Source: Bidens hawaiensis (lineage: Eukaryota > Streptophyta > Magnoliopsida > Asterales > Asteraceae). Taken from it: a stretch of DNA of 64,000 bases. Position numbers and translations under genes: made by a program. The notes under the pieces are model-generated. The model did no database searches. It was given only the letters and a program-made list of their open reading frames with translations, and was not told the DNA's origin. The first letter of the stretch is position 1, and each line of letters starts with the position of its first letter. The stretch spans positions 3,720,001-3,784,000 of the forward strand of contig JAIQDT010000061.1 of the NCBI GenBank assembly GCA_021521415.1, given 5' to 3'. Positions 46,948-58,977 of the stretch are shown here, in pieces.

Positions 46948-49900
46948 TTAGGAGACGTTGCTGTCAGAAGCCATGCTCTGAAAGAGGTGTGGGTATTTCG
47001 TGCGCATCTGGTCTTCTCTTTCCCAAGTGAATTCAGGCCCACGCCTCGAGTTCCATTGAACCTTTACTAACTTGATTTTGCTTCTGCGTAACTTTTGTTC
47101 TTTCCAATCGGTTACTGCTATAGGTTCTTCTACGAAGTGCAGCTGTTTGTCGATGTGAATCTCTTCCAACGGCAAAATCAACGTTTCGTCAGATAGGCAC
47201 TTTTTGAGGTTGGACACATGAAACGTATCATGAACTCCACTGAGTTCGGCGGGTAAACGGAGTTTATAAGCAACCGGACCGATCCTTTCCAGGATCTCAA
47301 ATGGTCCAATGTAGCGTGGATTCAACTTTCCTCGCTTGCCGAAACGGGGGACTCCTTTCCATGGAGAGACTTTCAAAAGTACTTTATCCCCTACTTGAAA
47401 TTCCAATGGTTTCCTTCGCACATCTGCGTAGCTCTTCTGTCTGTCGCGCGCTGTCTTAAGGCGATCCCTTATCTGAAAAATCTTGTCTGTTGTTTCTTGG
47501 ATCAATTCTGGACCAGTCATTTGCTTGTCACCCACTTCAGCCCAGCACAGTGGGGATCTACACTTGCGCCCATACAAAGCTTCGAACGGCGCAGCCTTAA
47601 TGCTTGTGTGATAGCTATTGTTGTAAGAAAATTCAACCAATGGAAGATGAGTATCCCAGCTACCTTCGAAATCGATTGCGCACGCGCGTAGCATATCTTC
47701 CAATGTCTGGATTGTTCGCTCGCTTTGCCCATCCGTTTGAGGATGATAAGCTGTACTCATGTCAAGACGAGTACCTAAAGCCCCTTGTAACGATCTCCAA
47801 AACCTTGATGTGAACCGACTATCTCTATCAGAAATGATGGACACTGGGACTCCATGTTTTGAAACTACCTCTCGAATATACAATCTGGCTAACTTTTCCA
47901 TCTTATCGGTTTCCTTGATCGGCAGGAAGTGCGCTGACTTAGTTAGCCGATCCACAATAACCCATATTGTGTCATAACCCCCAGGTGTCCTTGGCAGTTT
48001 GGTGATGAAGTCCATAGAGATTTGTTCCCACTTCCACATGGGAATTTCTGGCTGTTGAAGCAACCCTGATGGTTTCTGGTATTCAGCCTTTACCTTCGAA
48101 CACGTCGGGCACTTACTGACATACGTCGCGATGGCGCCTTTAAGATTGGGCCACCAATACAGCGTTTTAACATCTTGGTACATCTTGTCTGCGCCAGGAT
48201 GTACGGAATACCGCGTCTTGTGAGCTTCGTTTAATACTTGCTCACGCAATCCTCCCTTGAGAGGGACCCATATGCGGTTAGCGAAATATAGATTGCCGTT
48301 CTCTTTCAGTTCCAAATTCTTAACCATACCCCCAAGGCATTCGTTTTTAACAAACTCTGGTTTCAAGGCTTCTTGCTGAGCGTCTCGGATGCGGGTAGAG
48401 AGATCTGCGTGAATGGTCAACCTTAGAGCCTTGACTCGTAGCGTTTTTATTCGCTCCTTCCTACTTAGCGCGTCTGCTACCACATTCGCCTTTCCAGGGT
48501 GGTACTTAATTTCACAATCATAATCATTCAACAACTCCACCCATCTTCGTTGCCTCATGTTTAAATCCTTTTGATCAAATATATGTTGAAGGCTCTTGTG
48601 ATCCGTAAAGATTATACACTTTGTACCATAGAGGTAATGGCGCCAAATCTTTAGCGCGAAGACAACCGCTCCAAGTTCTAAATCATGCGTTGCGTAGTTC
48701 TTCTCATTGGTCTTGAGTTGGCGTGAGGCATACGCTATGACTTTGTCTCGCTGCATAAGGACACATCCGAGTCCCTGATGTGAAGCGTCGCAGTAAACGA
48801 CGATGTCATCCGTCCCCTCGGGTAAAGACAAAATTGGCGCACTACATAATTTCTGTTTCAACAATTGAAATGCTGTTTCCTGACTTTCGCCCCAAACAAA
48901 CTTCTTGTCTTTCTGAGTTAGCACGGTCAGAGGTAGAGCTATTTTGGAGAAGTTCTCAATGAAGCGTCGATAGTAGCCAGCTAGCCCTAGGAATTGCCTC
49001 ACCTCAGTTGGGGTTTTTGGCGCTTCCCAGTTTTCGATGGCCTTGACTTTAGAAGGATCAACGTGTATTCCTTTCTCGTTTACAACGTGACCGAGAAAAT
49101 GAACTTCTCTAAGCCAAAACTCACATTTGGAAAACTTCGCATACAACTTTTCTTTCCTCAACAATTCCAAAATCAATCTCAGGTGTTGCTCATGCTCGGC
49201 CTTGGTCCGAGAGTAAATCAGAATATCATCTATAAACACAATCACAAACTTGTCCAAGTATGGTTTGCACACGCGGTTCATCAGATCCATGAATACAGCC
49301 GGCGCATTAGTTAGCCCGAAAGGCATCACTAAGAACTCATAATGGCCGTATCTAGTTCGGAAGGCTGTTTTCGGCACATCTTCCTCATGGACCCTAAGTT
49401 GGTGGTATCCGGACCGTAGATCTATCTTCGAATAATAACTGGATCCTTGCAACTGGTCAAATAGGTCGTCAATCCTCGGTAAGGGGTACCGATTTTTGAC
49501 TGTCAGCTTATTCAGCTCCCTGTAGTCAATACACATTCTGAACGAACCATCCTTCTTCTTAACAAACAGTACTGGAGCTCCCCAAGGTGAAAAGCTTGGG
49601 CGTATGAAACCCTTATCCAATAGTTCCTGTAACTGATTGGATAGCTCTTGCATCTCAGATGGAGCTAGTCGATAAGGCGCTCGAGCTACTGGCGCAGCTC
49701 CTGGGACTAAATCAATACGAAATTCTACTTGTCGCGGCTGCGGCAATCCGGGCAAATCTTCAGGAAAAACTTCTGGAAATTCGCGCACTACTGGTAAGTC
49801 TTCAATTCTTCGCTCATCTCCTTTCTTTTCTACGACATGCGCCAGGAAGGCGTAGCACCCTTTCCTTAGGCACTTACGCGCCTTTAGGCACGAAATCAGT

Positions 49901-51390
49901 TTCGTCGCAACTCCCCTTCTTTCCCCTTGAATCACCAAGGTTTCTCCGTTCAACAGTGGGACCCGAACCTGCTTCTCATGGCAAATAACTTCCGCGTGGT
50001 TCTCGACTAACCAATCCATACCTACCACGATGTCAAAACTTCCCAAGTCTATTGGCAACAAGTTAATATTGAACCCGTGACCTCCCATGACTATTACACA
50101 TTCTTCAGTTCTTTCGTTCGCGCATAACTGCCTACCATTGGCTAGTTCTATAGTATAAGGCGTGTCTAGCCTACTGGTTGCTAAGCCTAGGGAGTTTTTA
50201 AACTCAGCAGATATAAAACTTAGGTCAGCGCCAGTATCAAATAAGACAGATGCAAAATGTCCGTTAAGCAAAAACGTACCGGTTACCACATTCGGCTCTT
50301 CTTTAGCTTCGCCTGCGCCGATCACAAAAGCTCTCCCGCGAGCTTGGTTCCCCTTTTGCGGGCAATCCCGACTAAAATGCCCTGGCTTTCCGCATGCGTA
50401 GCAGTTGTCACTGGCTCCAGCTTCTTTAGCACGGCAATTCACCGTCTTGTGTCCTGGCCTGTTACATTTGGCGCACGTGACGCTCGCGCATTCACCCTCG
50501 TGGTGAAACTTGCATTTGTTGCACCATGGGTAAGGGCCACTGTATCCTTTCCTTGATGGCTCCGCGGCTTGGATCGCGTAAACCCTTGCGCTTTCCTGCT
50601 TCTTGAACGGTGGCTGCTTGGAGTCGGACCCTCGGTGGTGAGAGTTCCACTTCCTCTTGGGATCAGAGGTTCGCTGCTCGATTCCGCGCGTAGTTAACAA
50701 ACCCGCACGGACCGTATCCCTTGTAAGGGTGATGGCCCGCGCTACCGCCTCATCAAAGGTTGGAGGCGCTGCGGCGTTGAGCGGAACCCTAACAACAGGA
50801 GGTAACCCAAAAATATACCTCTCGATCTTCTTTTCCTCCGTGTTTGCCATGTCTGGCACCAACTGGCAAAGTTCGTTGAACCGGTTGTTGTAGGCGTCGA
50901 TATCCATTCCTACCATGGTGTGGTTCCAGAATTCCTGCTGCAGACTCTGGATTTCTGCGCGAGAGCAGAACTTTCTCATCATCATTTCCTTCAGTTCCTC
51001 CCAGGTCTTGTGGAGAGCAACTTCTCGCCCCAAAGTTTTCGTTTGAAGCTTCCACCAAGACGAAGCTGCCTCTTGGAACATGCAGGTCGCGTAAAGGACC
51101 TTCTGGTTCTCACTACATCCGCTAATGGAGAGAACTGTCTCCATCTTGTCAATCCAGTTGTAGAGCCCAATGGCCCCTTCGGTTCCCTTGAATGGCCAAG
51201 GCCTACAGGCCATGAATGTCTTATAGGAGCATCCTTTGTCCAAGGCTCCTGATTCGGGTTCTGGGGTCTCATTCTGACGACCCTGACTAGATTCGGCCTT
51301 GCTGGCCTCATGTGTTGCAATCGCTTGCGCGATTATTTCCGCGAGTTCCTCGGGTGTCATGGTAATTCCTTTGGCTTTAGTTGGAGGCAT
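46948..51390 (-). CDS. gag-pol: G2 gag-pol polyprotein, uninterrupted, chromovirus (Tekay/Del-like)
   Basis: The open frame runs from 51459 (1503 codons). I place the start at codon 24 ([11 protein letters not shown], 51390), because a 3' splice-like site lies just before it and gag starts in relatives look alike. Numbering is from 51459. Gag helical region about 78-260. Knuckles [12 protein letters not shown] (313), [14 protein letters not shown] (329) and [14 protein letters not shown] (353). Protease LFDTGAD (D408). RT FIDD (742-745). RNase H D891, E928, D953, D996. Integrase zinc site H1080, H1087, C1117, C1120; catalytic D1150, D1211 and E1247, the last two 35 residues apart. GPF at 1385 and a chromodomain-like tail 1440-1495. 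All catalytic residues are present. The element has no normal 5' LTR on its own side to drive expression. Confidence 0.96.
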   Translation of the reverse strand: MPPTKAKGITMTPEELAEIIAQAIATHEASKAESSQGRQNETPEPESGALDKGCSYKTFMACRPWPFKGTEGAIGLYNWIDKMETVLSISGCSENQKVLYATCMFQEAASSWWKLQTKTLGREVALHKTWEELKEMMMRKFCSRAEIQSLQQEFWNHTMVGMDIDAYNNRFNELCQLVPDMANTEEKKIERYIFGLPPVVRVPLNAAAPPTFDEAVARAITLTRDTVRAGLLTTRGIEQRTSDPKRKWNSHHRGSDSKQPPFKKQESARVYAIQAAEPSRKGYSGPYPWCNKCKFHHEGECASVTCAKCNRPGHKTVNCRAKEAGASDNCYACGKPGHFSRDCPQKGNQARGRAFVIGAGEAKEEPNVVTGTFLLNGHFASVLFDTGADLSFISAEFKNSLGLATSRLDTPYTIELANGRQLCANERTEECVIVMGGHGFNINLLPIDLGSFDIVVGMDWLVENHAEVICHEKQVRVPLLNGETLVIQGERRGVATKLISCLKARKCLRKGCYAFLAHVVEKKGDERRIEDLPVVREFPEVFPEDLPGLPQPRQVEFRIDLVPGAAPVARAPYRLAPSEMQELSNQLQELLDKGFIRPSFSPWGAPVLFVKKKDGSFRMCIDYRELNKLTVKNRYPLPRIDDLFDQLQGSSYYSKIDLRSGYHQLRVHEEDVPKTAFRTRYGHYEFLVMPFGLTNAPAVFMDLMNRVCKPYLDKFVIVFIDDILIYSRTKAEHEQHLRLILELLRKEKLYAKFSKCEFWLREVHFLGHVVNEKGIHVDPSKVKAIENWEAPKTPTEVRQFLGLAGYYRRFIENFSKIALPLTVLTQKDKKFVWGESQETAFQLLKQKLCSAPILSLPEGTDDIVVYCDASHQGLGCVLMQRDKVIAYASRQLKTNEKNYATHDLELGAVVFALKIWRHYLYGTKCIIFTDHKSLQHIFDQKDLNMRQRRWVELLNDYDCEIKYHPGKANVVADALSRKERIKTLRVKALRLTIHADLSTRIRDAQQEALKPEFVKNECLGGMVKNLELKENGNLYFANRIWVPLKGGLREQVLNEAHKTRYSVHPGADKMYQDVKTLYWWPNLKGAIATYVSKCPTCSKVKAEYQKPSGLLQQPEIPMWKWEQISMDFITKLPRTPGGYDTIWVIVDRLTKSAHFLPIKETDKMEKLARLYIREVVSKHGVPVSIISDRDSRFTSRFWRSLQGALGTRLDMSTAYHPQTDGQSERTIQTLEDMLRACAIDFEGSWDTHLPLVEFSYNNSYHTSIKAAPFEALYGRKCRSPLCWAEVGDKQMTGPELIQETTDKIFQIRDRLKTARDRQKSYADVRRKPLEFQVGDKVLLKVSPWKGVPRFGKRGKLNPRYIGPFEILERIGPVAYKLRLPAELSGVHDTFHVSNLKKCLSDETLILPLEEIHIDKQLHFVEEPIAVTDWKEQKLRRSKIKLVKVQWNSRRGPEFTWEREDQMRTKYPHLFQSMASDSNVS

Positions 51391-51481
51391 TCTCGCTTTA
51401 AAAGAGAATGGAAATATATCAAACTTAGCGCATGTACTCTGAGCACATAATGTTATCAAACTTAGCGCATACTAGGCACAT
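51391..51481 (-). other. G2 residual leader
   Basis: This short stretch lies between gag and the inverted LTR piece. It contains two copies of TATCAAACTTAGCGCAT on the plus strand. On the minus strand TTCTCTTTTAAAG, resembling a 3' splice site, ends five bases before the gag ATG. No PBS is present. Confidence 0.7.
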
Positions 51482-51494
51482 AGTGCCTAGTATG
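51468..51494. repeat. Perfect hairpin at the G2 inversion junction
   Basis: CATACTAGGCAC and its exact reverse complement GTGCCTAGTATG are separated by ATA. The left arm belongs to the leader; the right arm begins the inverted LTR piece. It marks the exact point where sequence orientation switches. Confidence 0.95.
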
Positions 51495-52254
51495 GTCATG
51501 GGGCAGTACTATGGGTTTGAGCCCGCTCGTAGAGGTCGCTCCTCTTACGCAGACGAGCGCCTTGTTTTCCGGCACAACGTCCGCGCGTAACCCGCGGGAC
51601 GGAATTATTGATTTGCTCGTAGTGGCAGCGCCACTTTGCATGGACGAGCACATTTTCCTGAAACGTTCGCGCGTAACCCGCGGGACGGTATGACTTATTT
51701 TAGCTCGTAGTGGCAGCGCCACTTTGCATAGACGAGCACAGTTCCCAGAAATGTTCGCGCGTAACCCGCGGAACGATTTTATCAGAATATGTTGATATAA
51801 CTATGTTTTACCAAGCTTGTGCTTTAATGATGCTACCAGAATTATGTTTCAGAATGATTATGATGCAATACGATTTATCAAGTTGCAAAAACTTGTGAAC
51901 TCACTCAGTTTATACTGATTCAAATGTTTTTACGTGTCTTTCAGGAGATAATTAGGTAGCGCATGGAGTCACACTTAGAGCACCTCACGCTGAACATCTA
52001 AACTAGCTTTTTGGAAGATTTTAGTTCTATCCCTTCGATGCGCGTGGTTGTTCCCGCCGCGCATGGGGATATGGCGTGGAAATCTTCAACAGTTTTTATA
52101 CTTGGATGTTTTTATGTAATTTTTAGACAATGTAATGTATTAAACATTTCATGCGCAATGAAAATCTTTGAACGTTTGCAATGGCCCGTGCTTAATTATC
52201 AATCCCCACTCGCGCGCGCCCGGCTGTTTCCGCCGCTCAGGGCCGGGTGTGACA
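51482..52254 (+). repeat. G2 inverted U5-side LTR fragment (773 bp)
   Basis: Reverse complement of 44696-45468, with the same length and no difference noticed. It ends GGGTGTGACA against the target duplication GCTAG. Open frames shared by the two copies are identical, which supports near-perfect identity. Confidence 0.95.
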
Positions 52255-52410
52255 GCTAGCATTCTCTAGCGTAAGAGGAAACCAAAGCTAGTTCATTTGC
52301 TGACATTCCCTAGAAAATGACCGTTACAATAATGACAAAACTAGTCCCTTGACTTATAACTAATACCAAAACAATAAACAAAGACCGAGACGACAACTAA
52401 TGGATTAACA

Positions 52411-53758
52411 AACTCCCCCTTGTCTTGAGCTTTGTTTGTCTTCACTTCTTGAATCTTGAGGTCTTCCAGTCAACACCACTATGAATCCCAAATGCAAAAC
52501 ACGTACGTACAACCTGTTGGAATTGCAAAGAGAGCTCGTTATGTTTGTTATATGCCCATATGATATGATTTTTGTGTAAAACGTCGATACCAAACTTAGA
52601 ATGGTTGACCAGCCATATCGGATCTAAAACTCTTACAAACTTAATCCGATAACTCGAACCCAGCACCAACTTCACCAATTTTATTGTCATAGTACCACCG
52701 ATTGAATTCCTTACAAAAGTCCCGTGGCATAACATTTAGAGGAACTTTCTTCAGAGTATGTAGGGGTTTAACTTTCAAAATCAGCTTTCTCCACCCCGTA
52801 TAACGATCAATCTCGTCTATATCTATCTTTTAGATTCCTAGGATTTTAAGAACTTAAAACCAAGGTGAACTTCATGAACCAAGTGTCGATATAATCAATC
52901 AATAAGCTCATCCTTTCTACAATTCATAAACGGTCGATAGGCTGGTGCACACACATCTAAACACGACATAGAGAGAGTATAAGTGAAGTTATCAAAATAC
53001 TGAATCCCGTTCTCCCACTTCACAATGCAGACTTTCATGTCGAGTTCGTACGTCCATGATACGATATCTCCTTTAACCGTTTTGACACTTATGAACTTCT
53101 TCATTTGGTTTTCCTATAGCTTAGCCTTCGACTAGATGTAGTATCGCTATTGAGCATGTCTCACAGTCTCTAACCACTTGTTCAGCTTCTTTGCATTATA
53201 TTCAAATAAACCATTCGAAGTTCTTTTTGGTTCTACTGGTTCAGGTTTTTTCTCTTTCTCTATACATTCTTCAGCCATGTTAAAATGTTTGGTTGTGAAG
53301 AAAGAAATCCCCTCATCATAATTATTCTTTGTATACAAGTCGGGATATTACCTGTGGTAATGTCCTCCATTTCTACATCATCAAAGTGAGTATCCCCAGC
53401 TGGAATACTAGGATCCACTCCTACGTCTTCAAAATCCTTAAACTCCCTATCAACCTGTTTCTCCAACACCTCCACATCCTCCTTATTCAAATTTAGCAAT
53501 ATGGGGATTTGTTCTTTGGTAAGTCAATGATCAACAAACTCGCCTTCTTCAATATAATCAGCATTAACAAATACTATGTACAACCCCGTTCATGTCAAGA
53601 AACAAAATAGTATTCACCTTCAGCGTATTGAAAGGCTGCACCTCGGTAGAATCTTTGTAAACTATCAGCTCCTTCCCATTCGACTCCTCCTGAGTAGGCG
53701 TTGGATCTAATGTAGAAGCACCTAGTTGCTGATCGCCCACCTCAGGATCATCGTCGTG
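52411..53758 (-). pseudogene. Unrecognised coding-like remnant beside C2 PPT
   Basis: Five modest open frames (52442-52735, 52895-53104, 53147-53338, 53260-53499, 53564-53758) follow one another on the minus strand with non-random, charged translations. Examples are EPVEPKRTSNGLFEYNAKKL and VSWTYELDMKVCIVKWENGI. I see no RT, integrase or knuckle motif and do not recognise a family. The frames are broken by stops or introns, and the upstream end is cut by LTR S3 at 53759. It may be a gene fragment carried in C2, or a decayed gene. Confidence 0.4.
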
Positions 53759-56511
53759 TGTAACGCCCGTAAATTTCGTTAATAGGCTCAATCGTTTACA
53801 AAGGTTTTTTCAAAAGCCGGGGTTTCATCTTTCTAATTTAGAGCCTTGTAATACATTTTAAAAGTCCATTTATCCATCCCTTTGCTTAAAACATCGCATC
53901 TTGTAACTTAAAGTGTTAGATTAGTATGTAGCACCCGGCATTTTTGTTTATCAGCATGGGACATTTGTAGAGTTTGTATAATTTTTGGGATTTATCCGGC
54001 ATACTTCGGGGACCTCCTTGTCATACTCGTAAGTCTAACCAATTAATCTTTCATCCAAGTTATCACAATTTGCAAAGTTGAGGGGCCAGTATGTAAATTT
54101 ATTAATTATAACCAAAGTAGAACACAGCAGCAGCTCCAACCTTCTTTTACCTTTTTCCAGCCAACTCCATGGTGTAAAAACTCCAATTGAAGGTTAGTAA
54201 TATACCAACGCAAGTCTTTTTCACCATTAAACCCCTTATTGAACCCAATAGATGTCATAAACATGTTAGGATTTGAGTTTTGATTAAAACAGTTTCTGAC
54301 AGATTCGTACTCGTTTATTGTTTGGTCGGTAACTCGATGAAAATTGATTGTTTTTTTATCAATTCTTGATTCCATGATATTATACTTTGATTCAAGTTTC
54401 CAGAAAGTTATAATTTGTAATTTTTGGACGAGCTTTGAATGGTTTTTATCATTTTATAAAATATTTGTCAAAGCTGATGCAGGGTGACGGATTCTGGTCT
54501 GTCTTCCCGACATCATAACTCTTTTTCGACAAGTCCAAATTGGTTGGTTCCACTTCTGGAACTTTATAGTTTGAGTTATTATTACAATGCAATTAGAATC
54601 GTTTAATTTGGTCTAGTAATGGATTTTAAACAAATAACACACTTTTGCTGCGCACTGAAATAGCTGCACATACCTTTCTGTATTGGAGGAATTTTTATAA
54701 TTTTTACGTGAACTAGAAAAATATAATAAATATATTTTTATAAACCTAAGACATTTCAGGTAAAAATTTCTTAATTTATTTCTTTTATTTTCCTATGCAA
54801 TAAAATACATCTTTTCATGCTAACATCTGCATGTTATTCTCGTTATTGATCGATACGTTCGTTTTAGGCTTAACCGGTGGCTGTCCAATTGTGTTCTTTT
54901 CGGGACTGTTTAAATTGAGGTTTTGCTCCGTCATCTTCCTAGGTATGTCCTATGTGTTATATTTTAGTATCGTGAGCTATGAAGCTCATTTGATTGATCA
55001 ATTGTCGATAGATTGAAAACTAGGTTTTCGGTTGTCTAGATTTTTAATTGTTGCGTTTTGCGCGTTTTTTGATGGAATTAACAACCAATTCAGATTGTGT
55101 AGCCTCGGTATGTTATACGGGCTGTGGAAAACTTAATTTTTGTGTTAATGAGGGTGAATTGGTTGTCGGTTTCTCAAACGTGTCGGTACAACGCAAATTC
55201 GCGTTTAATTGGTAGTTTGTGCGTTGTTCATGTGAATTACCGACCCATTCGACTCGTGAGTTATCGTGTGGACTTGTTGTCTGTGATTATGTTGAATTTG
55301 GTCCACACGGGGCTGACTTGGTTGCTAAGTGCATAACCAACTCATAAAAGCGCATAACCGATTCAACTAGCAACTTCCGAGGGTAATTTTGGAATCCTTT
55401 GTCTTCCTGATTATCTAAGGGTGGTTTTGGTAAATACAAGGCCACGAGGGTTGTGGTAATCAAACTTGATAAGGTTGAGGCTTTAGGCTAATAAAACCAT
55501 GTTAGGACGTCTCGTATGATAAGCGAGTCGGTACGTCCCGTTTGTAATCATTGTGTGTAATCCGACAGACGTTTGAATTGTGGGAGTACTTAGGGGGGTC
55601 TCTAGCCCGTTGCTATTTGTTTGCCTCGTGTCAGGTGAGTTTCATGATGCCCCTTTTTAATCATTTTACGTTTTGGGCTAGCATACACACCCTATTACGA
55701 TTTTACTCATTTAAACTATTTGGATTGTATTGCATAGTCTTATCTATATTTGTACCTTTATGAAACCATGTGTGAATTATATTCTATACCTTAGGATATT
55801 TTAAAGTAGTTTATGGTCATATATTCCTTAAGGCTATATATATTACTTATGGTCTAGGCTCGAGGATACTATTAGGCCTAGTATTAATTCCTAGACTATC
55901 CATTATTTATGGATTACACGTGATGATATTGTTTGATTGAATAATCGATTAAGATGTTTGTAAGTGTGTATTTGGATCTGTATGTTTGATAAACTGTGAC
56001 CAGGTCAAATATATTACTTGGGGAGGACCCGGGGTGAGGAGGCCCGTGTTGCATGTTTATGCCCTGGCGGGTCAAATATATTACTTGAGTTCTTGACTTC
56101 GTGTCTCGTGACTTGAGGTGAGGAGGCCCGCCGTCCTGCTAACCAGTGATCGGGTCAAATATATTACTTAGGGAAGACCCGGGGTGAGGAGGCTCGTATC
56201 ACGTGTTTAGGTTTGTTAAAGCGTGACCAAGTCAAATATATTACTTGGGGAAGACCAGGGGTGAGGAGGCTCGTGTTGCGTGATTTTATTAAACCGTGAC
56301 CAAGTCAAATATATTACTCGAGGAAGAATCGGGGTGAAGAGGCTTATTCTATGTGATTTTTGTTTTGTTAAACCGCGACTGGGTCAAATATATTACTTGG
56401 GGAAGACCCGGGGTGAGGAGGCACGTGTTGCTTGTTTGACCAAGAAAAAATGATTTATTATTTTATTTACTTATGATTTGACCAAGGAATATTATTTATT
56501 TATTTACCTAT
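53759..56511 (+). mobile_element. S3: partial LTR of chromovirus type
   Basis: Starts TGTAACGCCCG, like S1, and interrupts the coding-like remnant. It shares with the G1 LTR the segment GTGTCAGGTGAGTTTC followed by the GGGCTAGCATACACACC region. It also has a tandem array in the expected place. Its 3' end is cut by element D at 56512, so no target duplication can be tested. Confidence 0.65.
55995..56440 (+). repeat. Tandem array in S3
   Basis: About six copies, 60-85 bp, with GGTCAAATATATTACTTGGG then GAAGACCCGGGGTGAGGAGG. Located where G1, S1 and S2 carry their second array. Confidence 0.88.
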
Positions 56512-58535
56512 TGTCACACCCCGACTAGCACAATGCGGAAGCGTAAAACGGGAATGTAACAGACACCTCTGGTATTAACAACATTGTTTATAAAGAAACA
56601 TTACAAACTAATTTACATTATATTACATTGATATATCTTTGTGTTCAAACTAGGTGTTACAACGAAATACGTTCGTTAAGATATTCTATTCGTACTAATA
56701 ACCTTGCATCTATTCACATAGCATCGAGCATGTTCCACAGTAGATAGCATGACATCACTTTATTCCAACTTTGGTAATCCTGAAAAGCGGTTTAAACGGG
56801 TCAACTACTGGAGTTGGTGAGTTTCACGAGTTTCAACAAAACAGTTATGAATATTCACAAGTTAACACTTGTAATCATGATATAAGTATGTATGTATGTA
56901 AATGATGTAATTATGCTAAGCTACAGTGAAGCCTTGATTGTATGCGCTGCGTGCATCCATTTCCCACGCTCAATCAACCACTATGGCTCCCCTTTCGCCC
57001 ACAACATGCCCCGGTAGCTATGTCTAACACTACATAGCATGTATATGTAAATATGGTCATGTGCAAACGGCGCTATGTCCCAAAAAAACTTGTATCAATT
57101 CCAGAATGTAAAAAGCTTGTGCAATATTCTTTTCGGCCCAAATTCGGCTATAAAAATTCACACGAACGCATAAGCACAAAACACCCTTAGACTTCTCCAA
57201 ATAGTTTCAAAATTCATATGTGATCAAAATACATTAAATCTGAGTTCCCTGAAAAATTTCATAATTTTTGAAGCATCTTAACTATTTTTCCCCATTAAAC
57301 GTCCCAATTCGGTAATAAATTCGCCAAATATTCTTGGATGGTCGAAAAATTACCAAATTTGAACAGGGACTCAATGACATGGTCCCTGATGTCCCTAAAA
57401 AATTTCAAGACCTAACATTATGAACATCCCAACCATAACCTAAACAGCCCGTAAACGAGTGTTTCGGCATTACCTTAGCGGTTTTGGTTCGTTTCCGCCT
57501 TTCTAATCAACTTTTCAAGCTCTTGTGCTCCTATGTAGGCTATATACAAGTCCTATATCACAAACCAAGAAATTTTTCATCAAGAAAACATCCCTTGAAT
57601 TAGGGTTTCGGCTAGTGCACAAAAACGAACTTTTGAACAGTAAAAATGCCGTCTCAACCCTCTAATCCGTGTTTATGGCCAAAAAAAACTATCAAACCAG
57701 GTTCCTTACCATGTGTATGATCAAAACATGTTTATGGACCATTTTTAGGATTTTTATATGGTTAGGAATGATTTTTGGCAATTAAATCATGTTTATATGG
57801 TATAAAACTTAATTAAAATGGATTAAAAATAGTAAAATTAATCAAAATACCTAAGTTTATTCTTGAGTTTGCTGGAGAATAAGATGTCCAGAAGTTGTTT
57901 CACAAAATTTTATGTAACAATATCTCACACTTGTTATATAAAAAAAAAAAAAAAACCCTTACGGGGGGTTTCCCCTTTTGTGATCGGAAGAGGGTTTGGG
58001 ACCCCTTGGGCCCATTTTGGCCCAACAATCTGTTTTACAAGCCCAAATATGAAAAGCCCAGTCCAAATTTAGTTTGGGTTCAATTTTTGGGGCGAAAATA
58101 TCGGGTGCGTCAATCAGTGCAAAAACGAGTGTTTTTCGGCTAGTTTTGTGTAAAATTATAAAACATACTATATGTTTGTAAAAATCGAAAATATTTTTCC
58201 GGATCGCTTAAAACATTTCAAATAAGTGTTTGGTAAGTCTTTTTTGGCTTAACGGATGATACAATGCTTGGTTTGTAACTATCTTTCGCGTTTAAATCTA
58301 TAGCAGGTAGTTAAACGAGCATGTTTTCATTTAACTCGTTTGCTATCGAACTAAGACCATATTACCAATATTTTAGCTTATATTAAACGTGTATCACTTA
58401 TAGATGGCCCCCCGGAATATCTGGGTCATAACCCGACCCGTTTGGTTAATCGTTCGTTTGTTACGCAAAAAGTGTTTATTTGCTTAATCGGTAAATACAT
58501 ACTGTGGTGTACCTTGTTTTGGCTCAAATGTCACA
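56512..58535 (-). repeat. D-left 3' LTR (2024 bp)
   Basis: On the minus strand it starts TGTGACATTTGAGCC and ends CGGGGTGTGACA. It is related to 58978-62032 in opposite orientation (about 90-93% by eye). It lacks about 1.03 kb present there between 60433 and 61462. The PPT GGGGTGAGAA precedes it at 58536-58545. Confidence 0.9.
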
Positions 58536-58977
58536 TTCTCACCCCGATAGAAAATTTCGTCCCCAAAATTTGATTATTCAATTTTGTCCTTATTTGGAAA
58601 CATGTGCGGGTATTTCTTTTTGAATTCGGACTTCCGCTCCCACGTGAATTCGGGTCCCCGTTCTAAATTCCACCGAACTTTGACTAGAGAGATTTTATTA
58701 TGTCTTAATTGTTTTATTTTTCCCTCTAATATTTCCACCGGTTTTTCAATGAAATTTAGTTTTTTGTTTATGTTTAAGTCTTTTAGTGGCACGATTTCGG
58801 TTTCGTCAGTCAGACACTTTTTCAGGTTCAAAACATGAAAGACATCGTAAATAGAACTCAACTCCAAAGGAGGTTTCAATCGGTAAGCCACAGGACCTAT
58901 CTTGGAAATTACTTCATACGGTCCAATGTATCGCGGAGCTAGTTTACCGGTTTTACCGAATCGAATGACTCCTTTTA
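58536..58977 (-). pseudogene. D-left pol C-terminus fragment
   Basis: Translation from 58977 reads KGVIRFGKTGKLAPRYIGPY and continues through FHVLNLKKCLTDETEIVPL to a chromodomain-like tail with [20 protein letters not shown] and KYPHMFPNK. It ends at 58574. This is the last ~135 residues of a Tekay-like polyprotein. Everything upstream is replaced by the oppositely oriented LTR. The remaining frame is open. Confidence 0.92.

Larger units (their letters stand above)
44696..52254 (-). mobile_element. G2: young chromovirus with inverted U5 ends, 7559 bp
   Basis: GCTAG is duplicated at 44691-44695 and 52255-52259. The left side is a full minus-strand 3' LTR (44696-46913). The right side is not a direct LTR but a 773-bp inverted copy of 44696-45468 (51482-52254). 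Both outer ends therefore read as the U5 terminus TGTGACA. The inverted copies appear identical over the stretches I compared. PBS and the rest of the 5' LTR are absent. gag-pol is open throughout, so the insertion is recent. Confidence 0.95.
44433..52410 (-). mobile_element. C2: copia-type LTR interrupted by G2
   Basis: Removing G2 joins 44433-44695 to 52260-52410. On the minus strand the joined LTR starts TGTTAATCCATTAG at 52410, directly after a PPT ACAAGGGGGAGTT (52411-52424). It has a TATATATAGG box at about 44579-44588. Words AGCGAA and TTCGCTA recur. The far end at about 44433 is a guess from a TG start. The PPT and TGTTA terminus fit copia; lineage is unknown. Confidence 0.55.

Noticed and set aside
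44696..52254. Simple post-insertion inversion as explanation of G2
   Set aside because: It would need a breakpoint exactly at the LTR/TSD border and loss of PBS and the rest of the LTR. An aberrant cDNA integration is simpler, though not proven.
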